64,000 bases of DNA, from contig OX377202.1 of the NCBI GenBank assembly GCA_947396885.1, positions 35,425,478-35,489,477 on the forward strand. The letters are read 5' to 3'. Source of the stretch: Heligmosomoides polygyrus polygyrus. Lineage: Eukaryota; Nematoda; Chromadorea; Rhabditida; Heligmosomidae. Under the pieces are notes generated by a model that saw nothing but the letters and a program-made list of their open reading frames with translations, did not search any database and was not told where the DNA came from. A program made the position numbers and the translations under genes. Shown piece after piece: positions 1 through 13,072 of the stretch (positions are counted from its first letter, which is position 1; every line of letters begins with the position of its first letter).

Positions 1-20
1 AAGGATATGGGGTTAGTTGT

Positions 21-408
21 AAGCAATTCGCGGGTGATGTAAAAATATATAGAGCACCAGTGACCCAAGTGACATAGTCTCAGCCTGCTCTGGATGCTAT
101 GCAGCTGTGTCCTGAAACGCGGAGATACCTCCTGGCACTTGAGAAAACCGCGTTCATGCGAATGGGTGAATCAAATTATGACGCTCGCTAAAGCATTAAG
201 GACCACTTTGTAGCGACCGTTTCTTGCGCTGAAGGTTTAGGATTTCCCTATGATAGCAAGCTTGATTTCTCTCGGCACTACAAAAGTATATGTAGTGAAG
301 CGTTTTCTCGCACATTCCTTACATTCAAAACTGTCCCTATAGCTGACGAAGAAATGCTGCTTAGGGCTTACAAGGCGTATATTCGCTCTTCATTCATTTT
401 GTAGTAGA
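21..408 (+). pseudogene. CR1-like LINE reverse transcriptase fragment, 5' truncated
   Basis: Read on the + strand, this gives a degraded reverse transcriptase palm and thumb region. It starts with QFAGDVKIY, the FADD catalytic box with its first Asp changed to Gly, followed by a stop. Then come LEKTAFMRMG, YDSKLDFSRHYKSICS and LLRAYKAYIRSSF, the order usual for the C-terminal half of nematode CR1-like ORF2 proteins. Two or more in-frame stops and the lost catalytic residue show it is dead. It ends where a SINE begins. It lies in an intron of, or just upstream of, the readable part of the glycine dehydrogenase gene. The assignment to CR1-like rather than another non-LTR clade is from motif wording only. 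Confidence 0.6.
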
Positions 409-424
409 TTTTTGTTATCCTAGC

Positions 425-725
425 TGTTCGGTAACGGCGCGTGGAGCGCAGTCGGAAGAGGTGGCTGCCGTCGCGTGACCTCATACTTGGTTCTTGGTCC
501 AGGTTTTCCCATCCAGACCAACCAAGCCTTCCATCCTACCGGGGTCGGTGACTTGTTACCAGACTTGTCTGCAAAGGATAAAGCACTACATCGTTCATCA
601 GTCGGTCACGGCAAGTCTAGAGCAAATATGCATTGAAATCGCTTCACGACATCCCGTAGAAGGAGAACGCGAGGCGCTTTCTCAAGGAGACTGAGTAACG
701 CTCTCTTTATCCTTCGTCCTAGAGG
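425..725 (+). mobile_element. tRNA-derived SINE (family A), full length, diverged
   Basis: About 290 bp matching the family consensus seen best at 58452-58740. The 5' part has a Pol III A-box-like GGAGCGCAGTCGG and a weak B-box region. The body has the family words GACCAACCAAGCCTTCC and GGGGTCGGTGACTTG, and the end has GACATCCCGTAGAAG, GAGTAACGC and TTTATCCTT. Diverged from the younger copies, so an old insertion. Confidence 0.75.
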
Positions 726-1342
726 CACACCAATAAAGTGGGTCATACTTGAGAAACTCCGAACATGCTCAGTGAATGAAAGGGGAATGAAAAAAATTCG
801 ACCAACAGCAAAAAGATCGAGCCATTTTCGAACAATCCACTACGATACTCCGGTGGGTTTGGTATGGGCGTGTGCACTGTTGTATTTAATTTTCTATGTA
901 GGAAGAGGGGAATCGAACAAGGCTTACCTTGCTTCACAAAACATTGAGAAGGTATTGGGAAGAAATCAGGCTGATGTAGGTAGAAGGACTTTGTATAGAT
1001 ACATCTCACTATCTTGTATCAGTCATATGTATTTATAAAGGGGGCCAGTTATTGTTACTAATAATTGGACAGATATTTCATTGTTTTATATCTTTCAAAT
1101 AAAGTTGACTGTTGAAGAACTTGTTTCCAGTTAAAGCTCTTTAACAACAATGGTCTTACTTGCCTTATTTTGAACCCTGTTCGAAGGGATTGAAAAGTAG
1201 CATTTCTGTATTATTCCGGGTTCCAGGTTCCGAACTTTGGTTTTCACAGCTTTCAAAACTCTTCCTTGTATAGTCGCAAGAAAAATCCGTACATCACCAA
1301 ACACTGGCAGAAGATATTAGGTTGCACTCAAATCTTCTTCAG
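726..1342. other. No gene recognised
   Basis: Presumed intron sequence upstream of the first readable glycine dehydrogenase exon. Short open frames exist on both strands (for example 772-1038 and 743-1009), but none shows a family signature or good splice signals. Confidence 0.3.
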
Positions 1343-4300
1343 CTTCTTCTCCGATAGCTGCGTCGGTGTTTCCCTAGACGAGACAACGAAGCCGGCTGAC
1401 CTAGTGGACATTCTCTACGTCTTCAATGGTAATAGCAAGTTGACGGAGGTGATTTCTTCCTTTTTTTACGTAGCATGCTGGAACAAGTTTGACGCAGTGG
1501 CTAAGTTGCATTGGCCACTGAGTGCCTTTTCGATTCGATAGGTTTCGTGTCTGAAGCTCCCAAATTTCAGGATGATGTGGCGAATGTGGTTCACGAGATG
1601 GCTTCCCCTCTTATTGGAAATAGTCCTCATGCAAGAACGAGCTCCTTCTTGGAGCATCCAATCTTCAATAGCTATCATAGTGAGCCTCAGCTTGTGAGGT
1701 TGGTTTCAGACTGAACTAGAGTTAGGAGCAGCCAGTGTGTAGGTAGAAAGAAATTGTAGTTTGGAAGTCGAACTACTGTTTGAGAAGCTCCATACAAAAA
1801 GGTGTTTTCAGGTATATAAAGCGCCTAGAGAACAAGGACGTCTCGCTGGCTCACTCAATGATTCCTCTTGGATCGTGCACGATGAAGCTGAATGCCAGCT
1901 CACAGCTGATCGTGAGTAATATGGCCATCCCTATGTGTAAAATACTGCTGGGAATCCGAGCAGTTGCAGGCCTCGGCAAAGGGTGATGTCATTTTCAAAC
2001 TAGGCTATGTGACTAGGGGCTGTGCCAGAAAGTCGCTGAAGCAGCACCGCTTCGAGGACATGCACTGTCGATTGTGCGCTCTGCTGCGGTCACTGACTGC
2101 TCCTTCTTGCAGCCAATCACTTGGGACTCCATCAACGGACTCCATCCGTTCGCTCCCGTATCACAGGCGACGGGATATCAGAAGATCTTCGCAGATGTTG
2201 AGAAATGGCTGAGCGAGATTACCGGATACGACAAATTCAGGTCCCTCTTAGATCACCTATTGCGATGAACTTCGATTTTCCAAGGGGTGGCGTTTAAAGA
2301 ACAACAGTAGCTTTCAGCTTGCAACCGAATTCGGGTGCCAATGGAGAGTACGCTGGGCTGCTCGCCATTCGGAAGTACCATATCAATTCCGGGCAGGAGC
2401 AGAGAAACGTATGTTAATTCTCTATTTCAAAAAATTGATGAGTTGACTATAGGTTGCAGACGTTTTATCTTACGTTAGATAAAGCTCGAGAATGAGGGGG
2501 TGCAAAGGCGGAATTAAATACCATTTTCATGTCAAATTGAACACTTTTCCGTCAAGATGTACACTCTTCAAATCAAATGGGATATGTTATGCTGAAGCAT
2601 TTAAAATTAAAATGAACATTTTCCAAATCAGGACAGCCTTGTTACAGATTAAAATAGATACTCTTCGAGACGGCTGAAATACTTTTTTTGCTCAAGCAAA
2701 ATTTAGTATGGCTTTTTAAATATTTGTAACTTATATGCCCTAATTAGTAAACTCGTTGCTCGAAATTTTATAAAATTCTTGTTATTCATGGAAAAATAAA
2801 ACATGTTTGAATTCCTTATATGTACAATACGAACCTGCTTATGTTTGATTTGGCAAAATAGGATTTGGTGAATATCTCTCAAATGATAGTAGACAGAGCA
2901 AGAATATCGTTCAGGTGTGTCTCATTCCAACATCAGCTCACGGTACCAACCCTGCTTCGGCTAATATGGCGAACATGCGTGTCGTAGTGGTGGAATCCGA
3001 TAAGCATGGGAATATCAACTACAAAGATTTGGCAGCCAAGGTAAGCTGTTCAAAGTTCGATTAGCTAAGTACCCCTGAAGCTTTATTTTAGTGATTGACG
3101 ATATGATTGTTCAACCAAAATGCAGGCATATCTAACTCTGAAGGTCGCTGTTAGCCATGCCTATGCTTTGAAGCTTAGAGGAGTTAGCAATAGATTGCAT
3201 GGCTGATATCATGGAGGTCCTCAACATAGCAGATCCGAAGCCATAAGGTCGAACACTAACTGGGGTGCAGGCTTAGATACCGCGATGTGAAGGAGTTTCA
3301 AGTGCAGTGCCGTAGAGTTTACAAGACGTGAGTTATGTAGGAAGAGCTTGCGGAGTAGGGACCGGCTATAATAAACCGCCTAATCACTGAGTGCCCCAGT
3401 TGTTCAGTTTTATGCGCAGCCGCGTCGCGCTCAAGATTCACCCGACAACTGGGTCTCTGTTGAACTCAGTACCATTATTGTCAGGCCATAATTAACTGCG
3501 CGAGTCTTCCAGCAAAGGAAATGGCATGGCTTGTCAATTCTGTTCTAGGCCAGTTGCTGAAATTGACTCCAGCCCACCTTAGCAATCCAACATGTCCCTT
3601 GAGTGCCTCTGCAGAACGCAATTTAGCACCACCTCCATCGAGGGGTCGTTTGATGACACTGCACATCCTCGAGCTGCTCAAGGAGCACCAGTGAGCAACT
3701 AACGTGTCATGTCAGCAACTTCCATCAAGCAGTTGATGGCGCTCCTTTAGGGGTGCCCAGCGCGCAATATTCTGGCCTGGTAGGTATCTTGTTCTGACAA
3801 GAAGGTTGGCTAGCACCTGGCAGCCACAACGGACATTGCATTAATGCCAAAGATTGAGGCGTTGGTGGCGACGCCGACGTGTGGCCGACTGTTTCATCGC
3901 CTGCGCCACGCATTTAAGATTCAGATTGATGGGGTGGGGCAGAAGGGTCCCCCCAGAAAACGGCGCTACCCGTTTGTGAAAATTCCCTTTTGTTGGCGTT
4001 GTTTTCGATAAAGTAAGCACTTCCATCCGAAGGCGTCTGTGGAGTTTGCTCTTAAGAAGGCTTATGACCCGGTTAGTCCGCAACCTCTACTGTGACCACA
4101 TTTGCGGGACTCCTAACTGCCTGGTGTCTAACTAGTGCTACCAGACCGGGTAGTGGCAGCTTGACACCACGCAAGGTTTGCAGGTGTAGTCTGCCTGATC
4201 TCCTGCCGAGCTTACGGCCAGGAGATACACCGGGAAGGTGAGAAAATTTGTCTCCAAAGGCGGCTGAAGGAATGTTCGCTCTCGACGAGTATGCTCTTCG

Positions 4301-7300
4301 TAAACCATCTTTCAAATTGAAGATGAGGTTCAAGAAAGTGGCACTACCCAGTTTTTGAAAGAGCACTCTTTGAAACCAGGCGACATGTGCATATAGGGGT
4401 AATAGACAATTGGAAGGAGAAGGGAAGCTGTAGGCATGCACTGCCGGCATAGAATACTGCATGATCAGTTGCCATTTTCAGGACGATTTCAGCGCTGAGT
4501 TGAAGAGTTTGAAGCACTGGACTCACACGGCGAGCAAACAGCGGAGGGTTCTGAGTCCATTGCAGATACGCCATTGTCAGCCAGGAGGGGGAATAATCTG
4601 TGTATTACGCGCGATCCCAAGCCCCTGTATCCTTCTAACCTTGGGTAGGTGCTGTCCTGTGCTCGTCGCCTATTCTATACGACTTCCGCCGATCCTTCAA
4701 TGAACTTCGGTAATTTACGGCACCAGGATTCTCTTGACGCCCATGATTCTTCTGTCCGAGCTTTTAAAATGTGACATGAAATTTTGTAAGCTTGAAGCGA
4801 TACCTGGTGGGATATTTAGTAAGTGATTTACATTTTAGACTCCTAGGAAGGCAATCCAGAGGGAGCGATAGCCAACAAAGCCGTATAGCAGAGTTTAGCA
4901 AATCAAAGAAGCAAATCAGCAGAGTTTAGCAAATCAAAGAAAATCAACAAAAATATTCACCTTGCCGGGATTAATACAGAATCGAGAAGTGTTATAGTTG
5001 ATACATCACTTATCGTGCGAGGGAATTCCATTTTCCTACTTCTATTTGTATTAATGCGTTTTCCTTTCCTAATATCTTCGAGAAATACGATCGATTTGGG
5101 CTGTTTGAGTTGCCCTTGTTCAGGCGGAGAAGCACAAGGACGAGCTGTCGGCGATCATGATCACCTACCCCTCAACACACGGAGTGTTCGAGTCGTCGAT
5201 TCGTGACGTATGCGACAAAGTGCACGAGCACGGCGGTCAGGTCTATCTGGATGGGGCCAACATGAACGCTCAGGTAGGGCTTTGCTTAGGCCCCTTTTAT
5301 GCTGAAGTTCAAAGAAGAATCCCGAAAACAATAATCATGGCATTGCTGTGATCAGGCTAGATATACCGAAATCTGTGGCCAGATTTTTCAACGAATAACC
5401 CGCCGGTATAAAGCGTAGAGGTGCACACGGTACTTGTGAAGCAAAGGGCCCGTGGTGCCGTGGGGTTGCCGGTAAACATGTTAACGCGGCAAGCCCACGG
5501 CACCACGGGGCCGGTACTTATGAAGCACCCGTCATCGGGTGCCGTGGGTTGCCGCGTTTCCGTTGCCGTTGCCGCGTTAACATGTTTCCCGGCAGCCCCA
5601 CGGCACCACGGGCCCTTTGCTTCATAAGTACCGGTGCACACTATGAAGCATTCATCATTATACATTCTCTTATCTCTACCCCGCATACATGCGGGTTTAA
5701 TTGTTGATGAATCCGGCCCCGGAGGATGGAATGATTAGTTGTGCGAGCATCAGAAGAGTGAGATAAGTGATGAGCTTCGTCGACCATAATGTGATCCTAG
5801 AGATGACATAGTTGTTTATATGTGGTTGGGTACTCGAAAATACTCGGAATAGACTTATGAGTGTAGAAGGGCGAGCGGAGGATTTATTTATTTCTGTGAA
5901 CACTGCAGCGTGCTTCTATTGACAACAAATCTAGAATAAGATGCAGATCCACAGCAAAAATGAAGCAACATTCAAGCTAGAATTTCCATCAAAATAAACG
6001 TGAGAAACTATCAACTATTCTCGGTTTAGGAATACAAAAGTCTACGATTCTTTATCTGCACCGATCGGTATGGCTAGGGATTGCCTTACCTGCCATATGC
6101 GCAAAGCATGCATGAGGAACCCAGCCGTGGTTTTTGAAGTTAGGTATCCCGTTACTCTAGCAGTTCGGAACAGACCCTACCATAAAAAGTGGTAGGCAAT
6201 AACTGCTGATTTGGTGGAACATTGCAGAGCGAAAAATGTATCCATCAGAGTCAATAGTCGAAAAGAAACGAGCCAACCGAATAACCTTTTGCCAATAATG
6301 AGAGAACAAAATGAATATTTCTCCCGAGATAGATTTCTGTGCCTAAACCATGTTCTATTCTTATGCCATATTCCAATCGTAATTAACAGAGGAAGTCTCC
6401 AACCGCGTAGACATCGCTGGAACTAATATATAGAAGGAATCTGACGGAAGTATGCATACAAGAAAAATGAAACTATTTCAAAAAGGAATAATACATATCT
6501 GGCGAAGGTTTATTATACCGCATTTTATTGGAGAATAAAGCATAGTTGGGTGATTCACAGCCGTTCTGCTTTACTTTTACCGCAACCCTTTCGGTTTTGT
6601 TTTCAGGTGGGCCTATGTCGCCCCGGTGACTATGGTAGCGACGTGTCACACTTGAATCTCCATAAGACTTTCTGCATCCCACACGGCGGCGGTGGGCCCG
6701 GAATCGGCCCCATTGGAGTGTGAGTTTTCCCGAAGTTAACAAAATCGGCCTGTACAAGACGGATGAGCGCGTATTAGAGCAGAAGGAGTACTTAGGGAAT
6801 TTATGTCCGAGGGGATTGCGTCAAATCCCATAGCTCTAGCAAAGGCGTAAAGCGAAAGCGGGTAACAGCGCTAAAGAGAGTCTTTAAAGAATCGGTCGCA
6901 TCCGTGAATTCCAGTAAGGAGCAAAGGCGGAGGTGGCCATTAGCGGTTGTAGAAAGTCAGCGGTGCTTCAAGTGTCCAGGCAGTGGTGCGTGCTTCAGTT
7001 GGTTGTTGCCTCTTCCACTGTTGCGGTTCTTGCATCTGCTTGAAGATAAATCCCCATCTACCCAGACAGACTTCAGAGACGAGCAAAAAGTATTCGTGGA
7101 TGCAGTGCTCTCAGTACTGATTCCCAGGACAGTGATACAGCCCTACCGTTATAATTCTTCTATAACTCTGCTTACCCCCAAGCACGTGACGTAGTCGAAG
7201 TTCTCGAGAGTAACTGCGTAGCCTCTCCTAATTGGTTGGTGGCAGTGAAACGGTGATGTTTAATTTATAGTGCAAAGTTTTATTTACAGTTCTACTGTTG

Positions 7301-9636
7301 TCCACAATGCCTTATTTTTGTGTTCCGCAGAAAGAAGCACTTAGCGCCGTTCCTGCCCGGGCATCCAGTGATTCCTGTAGATGGCCGACGACACGGTGCA
7401 GTCGCTGGTGCTCCTTGGGGATCGGCGAGGTAATTGCTATTTGGACTCTTTAAATATGATTGCAAGCAACGATGAAAAGTGCATGGGTTCCCGTTGACTG
7501 CTCCTGGTTGAATACAGATGTATTCAGCATACTGCCTATCACCTGGGCATACATTCGTATGATGGGCCACAATGGACTGAAAAAAGCGTCGCAGATGGCG
7601 ATTCTAAATGCGAACTACATGGCAAGACGACTGGAAGGCGCCTATCGAATAGTATACAAAGGTGATGCTTTGATTCTTGGGCGGAAGGAGAAACGGATCG
7701 GTGCCATTCTCATTCTCTTCTAGCTGTTTAAACCAAAGTTTCAGACGAACAAGGCTTGGTTGCCCATGAATTCATACTCGACTGCAAATCGTTCAAGAAG
7801 TCGGCTGGCGTCGAAGTGGTTGACATCGCGAAGAGACTCATGGACTACGGGTTTGTCAACGAACATCATTACTGATTGTCATAGTCATCTGAAGGACCAT
7901 GGGTCTAAACTACCTAGAAGGGATCGGAATGACCTAGACCTACAAAGGGTCACCAAAACGTCTGTTTCTTGAATCACCATAAAATCCACTCCGCATCTCA
8001 CTCATTCAAATTTCACTTCAGACTGGACATCCACAAAGTTAAAACGGACGTCTACTTATTTAAATTGTATGCTCCTTAAGGAGGTCGAGACAATTTTCCG
8101 TTTATGAAATTCCACAACATTGGAAAATATGTAAATCGCCTTCTGCAAAGAAGTGGCTTCAGTGTTTGAATTCATTTGAGATGTTTATTCCTATGATTGC
8201 AAGACGAGCTTTAAGCTCATTTTAAATCCAGAAAAGCAGTACTTTTGATGCGTCATAAGAAGAGATTTCGTCATCCATCGTCTAGCGCGTAACGATTTCA
8301 TTTGATTTATATCGAAAATTCTGTTTGCGAAGAGAAAAAAAAAAACACTCGATTTACAACACAGGCGGTTACGGTCACACGCCTCCTCCCACTGAGCAGC
8401 TCCAATTAAGGAGCATTTGCACTATCAATCAGGTAGACGAAGTAGCATGCTGTACGAGTGCTTGGCGTGATCTGTTCTTTTACTGCACCCAAATATTGCT
8501 GCTATTTTGTGAAATGAGCCTGTACTTCATGCATATTCTTAATTATCAACTAAAAAAATCTAATAATTCTGTATTCACCTTCTGTGCCTGCAAATCTAAT
8601 GTGGTGGAGCAACGTTATTTGAGCCTGGCGTTTCAACATCTTCGTCGTTTTTGAGGCTCACTTTGACAGAACGTCCTAGTTTTATGACAATCCGTCACTA
8701 TAATTTTCAGAAATGTTCCCGGTAATTTTTAAATCGAAGACTTACCTTGAGCTTCTTAGAGGGTGTCTATTTTAATTTTGAAAGCGTCGCAGTTCCCCTT
8801 ATTTCTGCTTGAGATCAAATATTTTGGAACTGTAGTTAGGACTTTAGCACTGCCGTAATAGACCTCATGCCCTGCTTCAGATTCCATTCGCCCACCATGT
8901 CTTGGCCTGTACATGATTGCCTGATGATCGAACCAACGGAGTCTGAAGACAAAGGTGAGTCTCCAATACTGACTTCCAATGTGATGACTGGGAGCCAAAT
9001 TCAAAGCTTTTTAGACGGTTTTAAACCCATTTATGTAGGCGATAGAAATGTATTTCACGAAGGTCCTGTGTAGAGTATGGCGATTCCTTCTTGACTCCAA
9101 GTTTATGCCGCTGCGTTCCAGTTTTCAATTAGAGATGTTTTAAGGTGAAATGGACCGGCTTATTGAGGCTCTCCTAGCGATTCGCGAGGAAATTGCAATG
9201 ATCGAGAGGGGAGAGCTGGACCGACAACGCAATCCACTTAAGGTAAACATTGGCTGAGGGTTTGCCCTTTCTTTAGCTACTCTTTTTGACATCGAGCAGG
9301 ATCTCCACCTTTTTACTTAGAAACTGGGCATCATTCGCCGAAAAGCACAACGGATTTCCGTGAATAATTTTCTACCCGAAAGCTTACTTCAGCCAGTTGT
9401 TTGCAGATTTGTCAATCCGTGAGGAGATTTGATTCCCTACCTGATTCCAGATGGCCCCACATACTCTGGCCAAGGTGGTCTCCGACGATTGGGACCTACC
9501 CTACTCTCGCGAGCTAGCAGCGTTCCCGAAACCATGGTGCCACCATAAGTCGTGGCCAACTGTCGGACGAATCGACGACCAGTACGGCGACAGGAACCTC
9601 GTCTGCACCTGCCCGCCAATTGAGTCCTACCAGTAG
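1343..9636 (+). CDS. gldc: Glycine dehydrogenase (decarboxylating) P-protein, 3' half of the gene
   Basis: P-protein of the mitochondrial glycine cleavage system. It decarboxylates glycine with pyridoxal phosphate and passes the aminomethyl group to the lipoyl H-protein. Exons, all with AG/GT borders and matching phase: 1343-1448, 1571-1698, 1812-1911, 2113-2240, 2318-2408, 2915-3040, 5124-5273, 6607-6719, 7331-7429, 7528-7661, 7745-7850, 8881-8954, 9145-9242, 9451-9636 (stop TAG). They give about 545 residues against a usual 950-1000, so the N-terminal half lies left of the window. Key motifs in order: [76 protein letters not shown] (PLP lysine in LHKT), [24 protein letters not shown], and the C-terminal [13 protein letters not shown]. 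No frameshift or stop was seen in these exons. The first exon border at 1343 is the least certain. Confidence 0.95.
2497..2840. repeat. Fold-back repeat (family F), one arm
   Basis: Lies in a glycine dehydrogenase intron. It has degenerate tandem units of about 20 bp around TTTCAAATCAAATTG-GACACT, then an AT-rich part containing TGCTCAAGCAAAATTTAGTAT and CGAAATTTTATAAAATT. The same words occur in the same order, or inverted, near 48030-48900. Confidence 0.5.
3041..5123. other. Large glycine dehydrogenase intron, no gene recognised
   Basis: A 2.1-kb intron. Several short open frames lie at 3481-4703 on both strands, for example 129 codons on the - strand at 4073-4462. They carry no recognisable domain and look like old, unidentified repeat DNA. 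A short direct duplication of GCAGAGTTTAGCAAATCAAA is present at about 4877-4940. Confidence 0.4.
5418..5641. repeat. GC-rich palindromic element in a gldc intron
   Basis: About 220 bp that folds back on itself. The left arm begins GGTGCACACGGTACTTGTG and the right arm ends CATAAGTACCGGTGCACAC. The arms share AAAGGGCCCGTGGTGCCGTG and AACATGTTAACGCGGCAA. A third copy of the end word CCGGTACTTATGAAGCA and an inner hairpin (CACGGCACC with GGTGCCGTG) sit near the centre. It resembles a MITE or fold-back element. No coding capacity. Confidence 0.7.
7985..8800. repeat. Fold-back repeat (family F), diverged full copy in a gldc intron
   Basis: The left end carries degenerate 20-bp units (TTCAGACTGGACATCC, TTAAAACGGACGTCT). 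The centre has GCATTTGCACTATCAATCAGG, also found in the copies near 48550 and 60080. The right end has GGGTGTCTATTTTAATTTTG in inverted orientation. Strongly diverged, so the borders are approximate. Confidence 0.4.
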
Positions 9637-11479
9637 ACCAGGAACGGACAGTGACTGCAGCTCATGCTACCTCTCCCATTGTTTCACAGCTTGCTGTAGT
9701 ACTAGTGCCTTTCAGTCTTATCGCTAGCTTCCTAACCCTGTCTTACCATCAGGGATTGCCACTCCATCAGATTTGTGATTCTTCCTCAGATATTGCATAG
9801 TCTAGTTCCTGGATAATGGGTGGTTTTAGGGAAGTGATACTGTAAATGCGGGTATTGTAAGTCTGTTACAACTTGTCAAATTTCTATGGATGGACATCTT
9901 TTCAAATGGAATGAAGGATTTTACCATAGCTTGTTTAATTTATTCATTCCTTTTCAAGGGATATCGACAATTAATGTAGTTATAATATTGCCGTTCCCCT
10001 GAGATGTTTGCGAAAGAAATTTATGCAGTACGGGATCAATCTTTCACTTAAGTAATCCAATGAGATAACGTCTCTAAACGTTTCACTTGAGTTCGCCTCC
10101 TATTTGTTTTTTTTTACAGAAAATGCCGGAGCCGGTCTGAATGCATACTTCATTCATAGCATTACTTTCATTAGCTAGCAATCAATAAGAAATTTGTTTG
10201 TTCTATCTTTTATTTTGCTTCAGTTTTAATTCTGTTCCATATTTTATCCTATTCATACAATCTGCTAGAAATCCACTAGTTTTGTGCGGTATTGGCGCAA
10301 GTGGAACCAAAATAACCAAATAAAATAAGTATATGAAAAAATAGGAACCAAATAAAATAGGTATATGTTGCGCCTTCCCATACCAACTGCAACATTGTTA
10401 GAAGGTTCATCGTTTGCTTTAGCGATCATTTTGCCTGATGGCAGCGTTCGCTCTTCTGGTGTGGTGATGCCAGTTCTACCGATCCAATGCCTGTTCTTGA
10501 TGGTCATCAACTATTTTCGGGTCCAAAGGTAGCGCACATTGGATACAAAACAGCGCCAAGGGAACACGAAATCGATTCTGAATTCGTGTTCGCGGTCATA
10601 TCGATCACACAAGAAAGGTGAATTAGGTAGCGACCCTTGTCTGGTAGAGATAGAATGCTGACGTCTCACCCTTTCGGCAGGAGAAATTATTGCATAGGCA
10701 AAGCTACGCTTAAAATGATGTGCTCAGCGAGAACACCGGCAGAAGGTGTGCGGCTTTCCAAAAGGTGCACACTTACACCGTTATGTCTGCCGTCGATGTT
10801 TATGCTATTGTATGTTTCGAGCCAGGCAAGCGTGTAACAATTTATCATATTTGGAGATGTGAAAAGCCTGAATGACTTGTACCCAATTTGGTTTCAAAAT
10901 CAAATAAACAGCCACGGTCTGTTCCTTACAAATGATTCACCACAAATAGTCTTCAATGGTGTAGAAGAGTACAGTACCAGCTACATGCTCTTCTACACTA
11001 CCATACTATGAATCCATCACGGTGGTTTTCCATTCCCGACAGAATAGCTAGGATTTTACATCGGTATCTCCATAATATTTCTGACATCTAAAAATATGCC
11101 CAATTATTTTTTCAGTTTTTTCATCAGGAGGATGAAAACGACGCTGCTAAAACTAAGGTTGGTGTCAAATCGTAGGGTATATCACCTAGGGAAAACGCTC
11201 GCGAACAAAGCATCATAGCACCTTAATTAAGACGCACAAATTCTATGTACGTCCAATTCCGCCTGGAGGGTCAGTTAGGGTTTTCTTCCGGTTTTCTCAC
11301 CTTACGAAAAATCGAAAATCTATTTGTTCTATTTGTATTTGTGAATCTACTTGTGAACGCTTAGAAAAACTATCCCAAGATTGCTGTGTGCTGTACTGAT
11401 GTAGGTTATCAACTCATTTCGAAAGGCGAGAAGAAAACAACGCGTACTGATTGGGTTGCAGGATTGAAGATACAGCGAT
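9637..11479. other. Region downstream of gldc, no gene recognised
   Basis: AT-rich sequence with no convincing exon on either strand. It contains a small hairpin at about 10960-11008 and otherwise no structure I can name. Confidence 0.4.
10960..11008. repeat. Small inverted repeat
   Basis: ATGGTGTAGAAGAG is followed about 20 bp later by CTCTTCTACACTACCAT, giving a hairpin stem of about 14 bp. It may be a MITE remnant. Confidence 0.5.
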
Positions 11480-12010
11480 GACTCTCAGATGATTTCTAAA
11501 GAAATTTTTGATAGAGATGAAACCTTAGTCCCGCTGAATGGAATGTTCCAGCTATGTACCTGCACCTAGGTGGCGAAATCAACAGGCCAACGATCTCGTG
11601 CCAGAACTGGACGAAAGGAAACGAGAAATGTAGGAAGCCTTCGAGGAGCGTCGAAGAAGTGTTGAGGAGCGTCCGGCTGTGTGCTCACCTATTTGACGCC
11701 ACTGCGCTTCCTGCAATAGCGTAAGCCTTAGAGACCTGGGCTCTACAAAAGGAGGAGGAACACGTGATCAACGTCGCACAGCATGGAACGAGTGGACGAT
11801 GTTTGTAGTGACACAACACAATTCAAGCAAGTTAGAGAACGCCTCAAAAGTTCGTTGACGTACGGGATCAGAGACGTCAAGGGTCTGCTTCATGGGCTGT
11901 CGTGCGCCGACCTCGAAATCCGCTTAGGTGACAACTCTTGGGCGAGAGCCTAAGCGACTATAGATGTCAAAAGACACCACAACGCCCGCCAACGCGTTGT
12001 TCGCTCTTGT
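11480..12010 (+). pseudogene. RTE-like LINE reverse transcriptase C-terminal remnant
   Basis: Read with frameshifts on the + strand, the translation resembles the thumb and C-terminal region of nematode RTE-type ORF2 proteins. It has MYLHLGGEIN (usually YLGREIN), SVEEVLRSVRLCAHLFDAT, LPAIA, ALETWALQKEEEH, and a tail with RPPTR. Several stops and frame changes make it non-functional. It lies between the end of gldc and the next recognisable gene. Confidence 0.6.
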
Positions 12011-12997
12011 ACGTTGAGTGAAAATTATGGCTCTCTTCGCGTCCCTTGAGCGGGGAAGTTCAACTGAATCCGCTGGTGGAGCCCATCTCGGAAAATTCGG
12101 CAGTCAATGGGACAAAAGGGGTTATGCATGCGTTTACCTTACTCGATGCTGTAGTCATGCTGAAGTTTTGTGCTGTTCTTTCACGCCTAAATGGGGGGAA
12201 CTGCTTGGAAATAATACTCCTCCAAACAAAGGGTCGAATGTTTATTTAATGTTTACATTGAAGAAAGCTGAAGTAGAAAAAGGGAAAGCCCACGGCAAAA
12301 TCAAACACTTATGGAAAAGAACTAGGCAAACTAAACGTTTAACGAACAGTCGGTGAACGTGAACAGCTCACCAGCCTACATAGCTATAGCGCTTGCTCCT
12401 TTAGAAGTTGGAGCTTCCCCAATATTTGAAAAGATGTTACGGTAAGTATCCTGCTTCGCAGAAACACCTTTCTACTAGCACCATGTTCTTATGTAGGCGA
12501 AATCCTTTTGCTACGAAATCTAGGTTTCGGTTATAGCTATCGCCCGCCTTGCACCGACCCAGTTTCCGATGTTTATCATAGCAAAGAACAGCTCTTAGTG
12601 AGGACATTCTCCTAGAATGTCCAGTAGTTGCTGTTCCTTGTGGTTTCAAGGCATCAGCTGTTTAATGCGGACTAAAGACAACTCGTAAAAAAGGTCCTAA
12701 CCTTAAGGTAACACGGGATGGAGAGTGTTCATAAGGCAACTGAAGATATGCTCACACAACAAGTGATGTATGCTAGTTTTATTGGAGAAGACGAGGAAAA
12801 TTCTTGTCGGTCGGGTAGCTTATGGTGAGACTCCAAATGGGGTGTTCTCAACTGGGTGCTTTACTAAGCTAAGTTGTACTGCGGTAAAAACTAACATAAC
12901 CTCTTCTCCAGGAAATATAGCCATGTTTTCAAGGTCCATGTGCTCGTCTCTGATTGGCGAACTGAAAACTGATTTGGCGTTAGGAGTTCGGTTCTCG

Positions 12998-13072
12998 CCC
13001 AGATCAAGCATCCTATGGATCTTCCCATTGTCTGGTTTACCAACAGTGGGGAAATCCATAGGATGCTTGATT
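12998..13072. repeat. Inverted repeat (hairpin)
   Basis: ATCAAGCATCCTATGGAT is matched by ATCCATAGGATGCTTGAT about 35 bp later. CCCATTGT and ACAGTGGGG extend the stem inward. Confidence 0.7.

Noticed and set aside
3481..4703. Cluster of open frames in a gldc intron as a nested gene
   Set aside because: Frames on both strands are short and mutually overlapping with no domain; more likely decayed repeat DNA.
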